Assembly (NCBI GenBank): GCA_963826145.1
Contig: CAWGVW010000001.1
Location: forward strand, 1,240,001-1,304,000
Direction: 5' to 3'
DNA length: 64,000 nucleotides
Source of the DNA: JBGPLJ01 sp963826145
GTDB taxonomy: Bacteria > Pseudomonadota > Gammaproteobacteria > Steroidobacterales > Steroidobacteraceae
The translations under genes were made by a program, and so were the position numbers. The notes below the pieces were generated by a model. It ran no database searches. It was not told where the DNA came from and saw only the letters and a program-made list of their open reading frames with translations. Shown piece by piece: positions 46,779-54,705 of the stretch (position 1 is the stretch's first letter; each line of letters begins with the position of its first letter).

Positions 46779-48161
46779 ATGCACCAATCCTCGCGTCAAT
46801 TGGTTGATTGCGGGCCCGAAGCCCTGCTGGCGCTCCATCGCAGCGACAGCGCCCTCTATCCCGCATTGCTCGCGAGCAGCGCCGCCGCGGGCGAAATGTC
46901 GCGCTACGATCTCCTTTTCTGTCACCCGACGGCAGCATTATGGAAGCGTCGCGACGGCACGCTGTTGGGTTCCGGCGCGGTGCCCGTGGGCCGTCGCGGA
47001 TTCCTCGATGCCCTCGATGAGTGGTGGCGTGCCGAGCGGGTTGATGCGGTCGCTGACCGCTCGGACCAGCCCCATCTGCCATTCTGCGGCGGCTGGTTCG
47101 TCTTCCTTGGTTATGAGATCGCGGCGGAGATCGAGACCTCGCTCAACCTGCCAACAACACCAGATTCGATCATTGCCGCGGCGCTCAGGATTCCGGCGGC
47201 CATCATTCATGATCGAAGGACGCGGCAGACCTCGATCGTTGCGGAGGCCGGGCGCGAAGACGTCGCCGAGCGTATTGCGACGGATCTGGCGCGCCTTCGG
47301 GCACAACGTTCCGGACGCGTCGTGGTGGAGCGGAGCGGCGAAGAGGACCCTGCGCGGCATTTGCGCGCGATCGCCCTCGCGAAAGAGCATATCGCTGCGG
47401 GCGATATCTATCAGGCCAACCTGTCGCGCGAGTGGCAGGCTCGCTTGCGGACACCTGCTCACAGCGCAGATCTCTTCGAGCAGCTCTGCGTCGCAAACCC
47501 GGCAGGTTTTGCGGGCGTGGCGAAACTCGGGGAACTTACCATCGTGAGTTCATCGCCGGAGCGCCTCATCGCCATTCGCGACGGCAGGGCCAGCACGCGG
47601 CCGATAGCCGGCACGCGTCCACGCGCGCTCGACGCCCGGATGGATGCCGCGGACGGCGCCGCGCTCATCGCCCATCCGAAGGAGCGCGCGGAGCATGTGA
47701 TGCTGATCGATCTTGAGCGCAGCGATCTCGGCCGGGTCTGCGAGGCCGGGAGCGTCGAGGTCGACGAACTCATGGTCGTTGAATCATACGCTCACGTGCA
47801 TCATATCGTTTCGAACGTGCGCGGCCGGTTGCGCCACGACCTGTCGCCCGTCGACGCGCTGCGCGCTGTCTTCCCGGGTGGCACGATCACCGGAGTTCCG
47901 AAAGTCCGCTGCATGCAGATCATCGCCGAACTTGAGGGCCGCGGACGCGGCGCTTACACCGGCACGATGGGCTATCTCAACCGAGACGGGAGCTGTGATT
48001 TCAATATCCTGATCCGAACCATCGTCCGCGAAGGCGATGACCTGCGGTTTCGCGCAGGCGGCGGCATCGTCGCGGACTCGGTGCCGGAACGCGAGCTGGA
48101 GGAGACGCGCGCGAAAGCACGCGGGCTGCTGCGAGCCCTTGGTCTGGATACGCCGCCGTGA
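46779..48161 (+). CDS. pabB: Aminodeoxychorismate synthase component I PabB
   Basis: Converts chorismate, with ammonia from a PabA partner, to 4-amino-4-deoxychorismate for folate synthesis. 460 aa from ATG 46779. Chorismate-binding domain blocks: AGDIYQANLSREW, SSSPERLIAI, TRPIAGTRPRA, HPKERAEHVMLIDLERSDLGRV, FPGGTITGVPKVRCMQIIAELE, GAYTGTMGYLNRDGSCDFNILIRT. The Lys in the PIAGT segment of classic PabB is not obvious here. Followed by pabC with a 4-nt overlap. Confidence 0.94.
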   Translation: MHQSSRQLVDCGPEALLALHRSDSALYPALLASSAAAGEMSRYDLLFCHPTAALWKRRDGTLLGSGAVPVGRRGFLDALDEWWRAERVDAVADRSDQPHLPFCGGWFVFLGYEIAAEIETSLNLPTTPDSIIAAALRIPAAIIHDRRTRQTSIVAEAGREDVAERIATDLARLRAQRSGRVVVERSGEEDPARHLRAIALAKEHIAAGDIYQANLSREWQARLRTPAHSADLFEQLCVANPAGFAGVAKLGELTIVSSSPERLIAIRDGRASTRPIAGTRPRALDARMDAADGAALIAHPKERAEHVMLIDLERSDLGRVCEAGSVEVDELMVVESYAHVHHIVSNVRGRLRHDLSPVDALRAVFPGGTITGVPKVRCMQIIAELEGRGRGAYTGTMGYLNRDGSCDFNILIRTIVREGDDLRFRAGGGIVADSVPERELEETRAKARGLLRALGLDTPP

Positions 48162-48961
48162 GCGTCTGGATCAACGGTTCGCCGACGCTCGATCTGAGTC
48201 CCTCTGATCGCGGCTTGAACTACGCCGACGGGCTCTTCGAAACGATGTGCATCCGAGGCCGGGCCGTACCTCATGTCGATCGCCATATTGATCGCCTGAG
48301 CGAGGGCTGTCGGCGCCTCGGCATTGACGGGGTCGATGTCGCAATCCTGCGGCGTGAGATCGCGGCGCGCGCCGCTGCGCAGGGCGACGGCACGCTCAAG
48401 CTCATCATCACGCGTGGTGTGGGACCTCGCGGCTACCGACCGGTGGTCACCGGTGCGCCAACGCGAATTCTCGTGGTGTCTGAGGTGCGCGCCACCGATG
48501 AGTCAACAGCGACCGGTGTACGCATTCGCTATTGCCGCACGCCTGCGAGTGAAAACGCCGCACTCGCTGGACTCAAGCACCTCGGTCGGCTCGACAGCGT
48601 GCTCGCGCGCGGTGAATGGTCGGATGCGGACATCGCCGAGGGCCTGTTACGCGACTCGCGCGGCCTCATTGTCGGTGGCACGATGACGAACCTGTTCGCG
48701 GTGCGTGGGGGCGAACTGATGACGCCTCGAATCGATCATGCGGGCGTGCGCGGTGTCATGCGAGGCGTCGTCATGGATGCGGCCCGCGGCGCAGGGCTCG
48801 CAGTTACCGAAGCGCCGCTCAAAGCTTCCGACCTTATCGCTGCCGACGAGCTGTTCCTGACGAACGCATTGATCGGTGTCTGGCCGGTCCGGGAACTCGA
48901 CGGTCACGCCTACGCAGTAGGCCCGGTTACGCGCCGCGCACAGCAGTGGGCATACGCATAG
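48158..48961 (+). CDS. pabC: Aminodeoxychorismate lyase PabC
   Basis: PLP enzyme releasing pyruvate to give 4-aminobenzoate. 267 aa from GTG 48158 inside the pabB stop. RGLNYADGLFETM, the Schiff-base K140 in LAGLKHLGRLDSVLAR (same number as the E. coli lysine), and VGGTMTNLFAVRGG. Fold-type IV, homologous to IlvE. Confidence 0.96.
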   Translation: MSVWINGSPTLDLSPSDRGLNYADGLFETMCIRGRAVPHVDRHIDRLSEGCRRLGIDGVDVAILRREIAARAAAQGDGTLKLIITRGVGPRGYRPVVTGAPTRILVVSEVRATDESTATGVRIRYCRTPASENAALAGLKHLGRLDSVLARGEWSDADIAEGLLRDSRGLIVGGTMTNLFAVRGGELMTPRIDHAGVRGVMRGVVMDAARGAGLAVTEAPLKASDLIAADELFLTNALIGVWPVRELDGHAYAVGPVTRRAQQWAYA

Positions 48962-48976
48962 GCTGGAATCGATGCC

Positions 48977-50452
48977 ATGAAGAGTCGCCGTCAGTTCCTG
49001 CAGTCAACTCTTGCGCTCGGAGCAGCAGCGCTCGGCGCGCGCGCGACTCGCTCAACCGCTGCGGCAGTCGCACCGGCGCCGTCGTCCTCGTCGAACGATG
49101 CCTTTCCGCCAGGTTTCCTGTGGGGCGCAGCGACCGCTGCATACCAGATCGAGGGAGCATGGAACGCGGACGGCAAGGGCGAATCAATCTGGGATCGTTT
49201 TGCGCACACGCCGGGGACGATCGAGGACAAGAGCACGGGGGATGTCGCTTGCGACAGCTACCATCGCTACCGCGACGATATTGCCCTTCTGAAAGCGCTC
49301 GGGCTCAAGAGCTATCGCTTTTCGATCGCCTGGCCGCGTATTCAGCCGACCGGAAGCGGCGCGGCGAACGCCCTGGGCCTCGATTACTACCAGCGCCTTA
49401 CGGACGCGTTGCTGGAAGCCGGTATACGACCGATCGCGACGCTGTATCACTGGGATCTGCCACAAGCGCTCGAAGAGACGGGCGGTTGGCCGAATCGCGA
49501 TACGGCCGAGCGGTTCGCCGACTATGTGGGCATCGTCGGGCGCGCGCTTGGCGATCGCATTCGTCACTGGATCATCTTCAACGAGCCAAAGACCTTCACG
49601 GGCGTCGGCTACTGGCAGGGCCGCCATGCACCGGGCCGCAAGGATTCATTCGCGTTCTTGCGGGCGACGCACACCGTCAATCTGGCGCAGGGCCTCGCGT
49701 TTCGTGCTTTGAAGGCAGCGCGTGCGCAAGTGGAGGCCGGTACCGCTTTTGACGTTTCGCCGATGTTTCCCGCAACGGACTCCTACGAGGACCTCGCGGC
49801 GGCCGAGCGCTGGCACCGCTTTCAGAATCTGTGGTTCGTCCATCCGGCGCTGCGCGGCCACTACCCGGAGGGTGTGCTCGAGCCGGCACGCCAGGAGGAT
49901 CTGCTCGGATGGCGTGACGGTGACGACAGGATCATGCGAGCGCCGCTCGACTTCGCGGGCATCAACTACTACTCACCCTTCATCGTGCAGGACGCGCCCA
50001 AGGGCAATGGTGTGCCGGGTCTCAACACCAAGGCACAATGGGCGAAAGCCCCGGGCCGCAACCTGCAGACGGATATCGGCTGGGACATCTATCCACAGGG
50101 CTTTCATTCGATTCTCGTCCGCATGGTGCGCGAGATGGGGAACCTGCCGATCGAGATCACCGAGAACGGTGCGTCGTACAACACGGCGCCGGACGCGAAC
50201 GGACGGATAGCGGACGGCGCGCGGATATCCTACCTCCAGAGTCATCTGAGGGCGGTTGCGCAGGCGATTCGCGATGGCGTTCCGGTCCGTGCCTACCATT
50301 GCTGGAGCCTCGTCGATAACTTTGAATGGGCGCGTGGCTATTCGCAGCGCTTCGGGCTCGTTTACGTTGACTTCGATCACGGCCAGCGTCGCACGATCAA
50401 GGATTCTGGACGGTGGTTCGCCGAGGTCGCGGCGGCCAATCGGGTGCTGTAG
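48977..50452 (+). CDS. Tat-exported GH1 beta-glucosidase
   Basis: Retaining beta-glycosidase of family GH1, 491 aa. The N-terminus KSRRQFLQSTLALGAAALGA carries a twin-arginine signal (SRRQFLQ), so the folded enzyme is probably periplasmic. FPPGFLWGAATAAYQIEGAW, acid/base E203 in IFNEPKT, nucleophile E396 in EITENGAS, and AYHCWSLVDNFEWARGYSQRFGLVYVD are complete. It sits between pabC (15 nt) and mltG (15 nt), where no such gene is expected, and probably follows operon transcription. GH1 enzymes are more often cytoplasmic. Sugar specificity is unknown. Confidence 0.93.
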   Translation: MKSRRQFLQSTLALGAAALGARATRSTAAAVAPAPSSSSNDAFPPGFLWGAATAAYQIEGAWNADGKGESIWDRFAHTPGTIEDKSTGDVACDSYHRYRDDIALLKALGLKSYRFSIAWPRIQPTGSGAANALGLDYYQRLTDALLEAGIRPIATLYHWDLPQALEETGGWPNRDTAERFADYVGIVGRALGDRIRHWIIFNEPKTFTGVGYWQGRHAPGRKDSFAFLRATHTVNLAQGLAFRALKAARAQVEAGTAFDVSPMFPATDSYEDLAAAERWHRFQNLWFVHPALRGHYPEGVLEPARQEDLLGWRDGDDRIMRAPLDFAGINYYSPFIVQDAPKGNGVPGLNTKAQWAKAPGRNLQTDIGWDIYPQGFHSILVRMVREMGNLPIEITENGASYNTAPDANGRIADGARISYLQSHLRAVAQAIRDGVPVRAYHCWSLVDNFEWARGYSQRFGLVYVDFDHGQRRTIKDSGRWFAEVAAANRVL

Positions 50453-50467
50453 GCAGTAGACCCTTCG

Positions 50468-51517
50468 ATGCCCGCGCACCCATCACGTTTCGGTCGAATC
50501 GCAGTCATCATCCTACTTGCGCTCGCCGCGGCGGGCGCCGCTGCCTGGGCGGGCGCGCGCTGGGTGCAAGCCACGCTCGACACTCCGCTCGCTGTTGGGT
50601 CCACTCAGCACTTTGAGGTACCAGCAGGCGCCAGTGCAGTGCTGGTCGCAAATCGATTGGCTGCATCGGGCTGGCTCACCTCGCCTCGCGTCTGGGGATG
50701 GTATGCGCGCTGGACGGGCAAGGCCGATAAGCTCAAGGCCGGCTATTACGAAATTGCGCCGGGGGAGACCGGACGGGCGCTCCTTGACAAGATCGTTGCC
50801 GGCCGCGTCATGCTCGAGCAGCTCACGATCATCGAAGGGTGGACTTATCGGGACCTGCGGCGGCTTCTGTCGCGCTCGGCGGGTGTGCGACAGACCCTGG
50901 GCGGTGTGGCAGATGACGCCGTGATGGCGGCGCTCGGTTCACCCGGGCTGCATCCGGAAGGTCAGTTCTTCCCTGACACATATCGGTTCGCACATGGAAC
51001 CGCTGATGTGGAGATTCTGCGGACCGCCCACGAGCGCCTGCGCAGCGAATTGGCCGCAGCCTGGGAGGGGCGGGTGCCGGTGGCAAAGATCACAACGCCC
51101 TACGAAACTCTCATTCTTGCTTCCATCGTTGAGAAGGAAAGCTCGCGTGCGGACGAGCGGCGGAAGATCGCCGGCGTCTATGTGAAGCGCCTGCAGATCG
51201 GCATGCGCTTGCAGGCCGACCCGACCGTCATTTATGGGCTGGGCGAAGCGTATGACGGCGACCTTAGAACGCGCGACATGCACGCCGACAACCCCTACAA
51301 CACTTACACTCGTGGGGGGTTGCCACCGACGCCGATCGCGCTGCCAGGCCGGGACGCGCTGCTAGCCTCGGCCGCGCCGGACGTGACCGGCGCGATCTAT
51401 TTCGTGGCGACCGGACGGCCAGATGGCAGTCATTACTTCTCGAGCACGCTGGCCGAGCACAATGCCGCGGTCAAGCGCCTTGACAGGCAGTTGCGATCAT
51501 CGGCGGGAGCAAAGTGA
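50468..51517 (+). CDS. mltG: Endolytic murein transglycosylase MltG
   Basis: Inner-membrane YceG-family lytic transglycosylase, 349 aa, that cuts nascent glycan strands. One helix IAVIILLALAAAGAAAWAGA (residues 11-30), a LysM-like segment, and the catalytic domain with EGQFFPDTYRF, E222 in LASIVEKES, RLQADPTVIYGLG and NPYNTYTRGGLPPTPI. Overlaps tmk by 4 nt. Confidence 0.96.
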   Translation: MPAHPSRFGRIAVIILLALAAAGAAAWAGARWVQATLDTPLAVGSTQHFEVPAGASAVLVANRLAASGWLTSPRVWGWYARWTGKADKLKAGYYEIAPGETGRALLDKIVAGRVMLEQLTIIEGWTYRDLRRLLSRSAGVRQTLGGVADDAVMAALGSPGLHPEGQFFPDTYRFAHGTADVEILRTAHERLRSELAAAWEGRVPVAKITTPYETLILASIVEKESSRADERRKIAGVYVKRLQIGMRLQADPTVIYGLGEAYDGDLRTRDMHADNPYNTYTRGGLPPTPIALPGRDALLASAAPDVTGAIYFVATGRPDGSHYFSSTLAEHNAAVKRLDRQLRSSAGAK

Positions 51518-52143
51518 AGGGATATTTCATCACGGTCGAAGGAATCGAAGGCGTCGGCAAATCGACCCAGATCGAAACCATCCGTGCCTGGCTCGAAGGA
51601 CGGGGCCGCAATGCCCTCATTACCCGCGAGCCTGGCGGCACGCCGCTGGCCGAACGCTTGCGCGAACTGGTCCTGCAACCTCAAGGCGAGAGCATCGGTC
51701 CGACGAGCGAACTGCTGCTGATGTTCGCCGCGCGCTCGGTCCATCTTGACAATCGGGTGCGTCCGGCCCTCGCCGCGGGCGCGGTGGTCGTCTGCGATCG
51801 ATTCACCGACGCGACCTACGCCTATCAAGGCACGGGCCGCGGGATTGCAGACGCCGAGATTGCCGCGCTCGAGCGGCTCGTGCAGGGGACGCTCCGGCCA
51901 GACCTGACGCTCCTCCTCGACGCGCCTGCGGAGGTCGCGCTCACCCGCGCCGAGCGTCGGCGCAGCTCGGGCGGCGCCGATCGTTTTGAAACCGAGCGCA
52001 TTGAGTTCTTTCACAGGGTGCGCGAGAAGTACCTGGAACGGGCCCGGCTGGAGCCCGCGCGCTTCGCGGTGATCGACGCTTCGGCGGGCGCTCAAGAGGT
52101 CGCGGCGAAGATCTGCGACGTGCTTGCCGAGCGCCTGCCGTGA
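51514..52143 (+). CDS. tmk: Thymidylate kinase
   Basis: Phosphorylates dTMP to dTDP, 209 aa. GTG start at 51514 inside the mltG stop. P-loop VEGIEGVGKST, DR motif VVCDRFTDATYAYQGTGRG, and a lid with RAERRRSSGGADRFE of the bacterial type. Overlaps holB by 4 nt. Confidence 0.97.
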   Translation: MKGYFITVEGIEGVGKSTQIETIRAWLEGRGRNALITREPGGTPLAERLRELVLQPQGESIGPTSELLLMFAARSVHLDNRVRPALAAGAVVVCDRFTDATYAYQGTGRGIADAEIAALERLVQGTLRPDLTLLLDAPAEVALTRAERRRSSGGADRFETERIEFFHRVREKYLERARLEPARFAVIDASAGAQEVAAKICDVLAERLP

Positions 52144-53156
52144 TGAGAAGCCTCCCGCCCTGGCTCGACGGCGCGCAGCGCGTTCTTGAAGAAGCGTTCG
52201 CAGGCGGCCGTCCGCCGCACGCGCTGCTCCTGCGCGCAGCCGAAGGTCTCGGGGCGGATTCGCTTGCAACATGGATAGCGGAGCGCGTGCTTTGCCACGC
52301 CGCCGCCGCACGTCCGTGCGGGATCTGCAAGTCCTGTGTGGCGGTCGAACGCGGTAATCATCCGGATCTGTTTCGTGTGAATCCTGTCGAGGACAGCAAG
52401 CAGATTCGCATCGACGAGATTCGCGAGCTCACCGCCGATCTTGCGCTGAAGAGTCACCAGGGAGGCTACAAGGTCGCCATCGTGCATCCGGCCGAAGCGC
52501 TGAACGCAAGCGCCGCGAACGCTCTGTTGAAGACGCTGGAGGAACCGTCAGGCAATACTTTACTGGTGCTCGTCACGCATCGCCGCGCGCGGCTGCCTGC
52601 GACGATCGTAAGCCGCTGCCAGCAGCTTGCGATCCCGGCGCCGTCCACAGCAGACGCGAGGGGGTGGCTCGAGCGCGAGTTCCCCGGAACCGCGAGCGCC
52701 GCTGTCCTGCGATTTGCGCGTGGAGCGCCGTTGCGCGCGGCCGAACTCGCGGCGCGAAATTTCGTGTCACTTGATCGCGACATGCTCGACATCGTCGCCC
52801 GGCTCGCACGTGGCGCGCTCGATATACCGGCAGTCGCCGAACAGTGGACTCGGTCGGGCAAGGCGGATTTCCCGGACCGGGCGCTGTGGCTTGAGACGTG
52901 GGTCACGGAGAGCGTGTTACGCGCCATGGCAGGGCAGGATTTGGAGCGCGCTGAAGCCAAAAGCGGCTTGCCAGCCGCAAATGAAACACTGAAGATACGC
53001 GGGCTTTATCGCGTGCTCGATCACTTGCGACGGATCAAAATCGTGAGCCTGAGTTCGCTCAATATGACCATGGCAGTCGAAAGCTTGTTGCTCGATCTCG
53101 GATTTGCGCTGGCAGACAGGCCGGCGGCTGGGCGCAGTGGAGGCGGTCGGCGATGA
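52140..53156 (+). CDS. holB: DNA polymerase III delta-prime subunit HolB
   Basis: Clamp-loader subunit, 338 aa, AAA+ fold without ATPase activity. Zinc cysteines C52, C60, C63 and C66 (LCHAAAARPCGICKSC) match the E. coli spacing almost exactly. IRELTADLALKSHQGGYKVAIVHPAEALNASAANALLKTLEEPSGNTLLVLVTHR is the sensor-1/SRC region. GTG 52140 overlaps the tmk stop; an ATG is the second codon. Confidence 0.95.
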   Translation: MMRSLPPWLDGAQRVLEEAFAGGRPPHALLLRAAEGLGADSLATWIAERVLCHAAAARPCGICKSCVAVERGNHPDLFRVNPVEDSKQIRIDEIRELTADLALKSHQGGYKVAIVHPAEALNASAANALLKTLEEPSGNTLLVLVTHRRARLPATIVSRCQQLAIPAPSTADARGWLEREFPGTASAAVLRFARGAPLRAAELAARNFVSLDRDMLDIVARLARGALDIPAVAEQWTRSGKADFPDRALWLETWVTESVLRAMAGQDLERAEAKSGLPAANETLKIRGLYRVLDHLRRIKIVSLSSLNMTMAVESLLLDLGFALADRPAAGRSGGGRR

Positions 53157-53509
53157 AGTTGCGCCAGCCGCTCAACAAGCCGGGCCTCCTGACGCTCACC
53201 ATCAAGGACAAGAGCGCACTGTATCTTGCTTACATGCCCTATGTGCGTAACGGTGGCCTCTTCATTCCAACGAACAGCAACTACCGGTTGGGCGATGAAG
53301 TCTTCATGCTGCTCAATCTCATGGGCGAAGAAGAGAAGCTGCCGGTGGCGGGCAAGGTGATCTGGGTTACGCCGCGCGGCGCGCAGGGCAAGCGCACGGC
53401 GGGCATCGGCGTGCAATTCAGCGAGCAGGATCGCGGCCAGACACAGAAGAAAATCGAGAACTATCTCGCAGGTGCGCTGGGCGGCGACAAGCCGACCCAC
53501 ACAATGTAG
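53153..53509 (+). CDS. pilZ: PilZ-domain type IV pilus assembly protein
   Basis: 118-aa single PilZ domain. It resembles the founding PilZ of Pseudomonas/Xanthomonas, which acts in type IV pilus biogenesis and does not bind cyclic di-GMP: the RxxxR motif is missing and the second motif is replaced by YMPYVRNGGLFIPT. Position after holB is the standard one in these bacteria. Starts inside the holB stop (ATGA). Confidence 0.92.
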   Translation: MKLRQPLNKPGLLTLTIKDKSALYLAYMPYVRNGGLFIPTNSNYRLGDEVFMLLNLMGEEEKLPVAGKVIWVTPRGAQGKRTAGIGVQFSEQDRGQTQKKIENYLAGALGGDKPTHTM

Positions 53510-53515
53510 CGTCGG

Positions 53516-54583
53516 TCAGGTTCCGCGCGGGCGCGCGAGATCCGTTGCCGAAAGTCCACCCGTCAGCACATACGCTTCATAGCCGCGCTCGCTCAGGATG
53601 TACGCGGCCGCGGAGCTGCGTCGCCCGGTGTCGCAGCAAACGACGTAGCGGATATTGCGATCGAGCGCGTTCAGCTTCAGCCGGATGAAATAAAGCGGAA
53701 TGTTCATCGCGTCTGGCACGCGGAAATTCTGGAACTCGCTCGGCAGGCGCACGTCGAGCCACTTGCCGCCCTCGCGCACGATCTCCGCTCCCTCGGCGAA
53801 ATCCACCCATTGCAGCATCGGCTCGTTGAGGAGCGTCGTGAAGTCCTGCTTGCCGAGGCGCATGAGAGCGCCGTCCGCGAGCATAGTGACCGTCGCGTTG
53901 CGCTTGGCTTCCGAGATGAGCGCCTCTTCGCCGAAGGTATCGCCCACGCCAAGCTCCGCGAGCTTGATGCCTTCCTTGTTGAGCGGGGTTTCGCGCGTCA
54001 CGGCGCAGCGCCCCTTGACGATCACGTAGAAATAGTCGCCTTCATCGCCTTGCTTGATGACGACTTCACCCGTCTTGTACGTCACGCGCTGCAGGCGCAT
54101 GAAGACCGCCTGGATGTTGGCCGGCGGGATGCGGTGGAAGGCCTTCGTCTGCAGGAGCGTCGTCATCCAGTCGTCGGCCGAGGAACCGCCATCTCCGCCT
54201 TTAAGCTCCGATACTTCGTAGGAGCCGGTTTGATCCCAGGTAAGCATCACATCGAGGAGGTCGCTGTCGATCGAGATGTACTCAATGGTCTCGATCGCGC
54301 GCGCGGTGAAGCGGCGCGGCTGCGAGGGCGCGAGCGGATTGCGGGCCTCGGGTGTCGAGCCGCGCACCACTGCCACCACTTTCTCGTTGGCGCGCAGTTC
54401 AACAGCGCCGGCCACGAGGAAATATGTCTTCTTGTCCGTGTCGCCTTCGCGAAAGAGGAGCCGCCCGGCAGGCAACTCGCGCATCGAGGTCTTCTTGGCA
54501 AGCGCATGCAGGTTCTCCGCCTTGAGCCCATCGAGCGGCGAGAACTGCATCAGCTGATCGAGATCTACGGCTTTTTCTTCCAT
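53516..54583 (-). CDS. Double cNMP-binding domain protein with C-terminal rhodanese domain
   Basis: 355 aa from ATG 54583. Two cyclic-nucleotide-binding folds: residues about 15-110, degenerate, with LLFREGDTDKKTYFLVAGAVEL; and about 145-250, with GEVVIKQGDEGDYFYVIVKGRCAV and a full phosphate-binding cassette FGEEALISEAKRNATV (R228). A rhodanese domain follows (about 262-355) with active-site loop CDTGRR (C317), so it could bind persulfide sulfur. There is no DNA-binding domain, so it is not a CRP-type regulator. Converges on pilZ with 6 nt between. A cAMP- or cGMP-controlled sulfurtransferase or anchor is a guess. Confidence 0.88.
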   Translation of the reverse strand: MEEKAVDLDQLMQFSPLDGLKAENLHALAKKTSMRELPAGRLLFREGDTDKKTYFLVAGAVELRANEKVVAVVRGSTPEARNPLAPSQPRRFTARAIETIEYISIDSDLLDVMLTWDQTGSYEVSELKGGDGGSSADDWMTTLLQTKAFHRIPPANIQAVFMRLQRVTYKTGEVVIKQGDEGDYFYVIVKGRCAVTRETPLNKEGIKLAELGVGDTFGEEALISEAKRNATVTMLADGALMRLGKQDFTTLLNEPMLQWVDFAEGAEIVREGGKWLDVRLPSEFQNFRVPDAMNIPLYFIRLKLNALDRNIRYVVCCDTGRRSSAAAYILSERGYEAYVLTGGLSATDLARPRGT

Positions 54584-54705
54584 TGCGATACGGTCAGCGC
54601 GCAGTCGGTGCGCTTTTGACAATCTCGGAAAACCGGGGCCTCTGCATGTTAGCACAGCGCTTTGCGGCGCCTTTGGCGCCTGTCGCGGGCGTGGAAGCCA
54701 ACACG

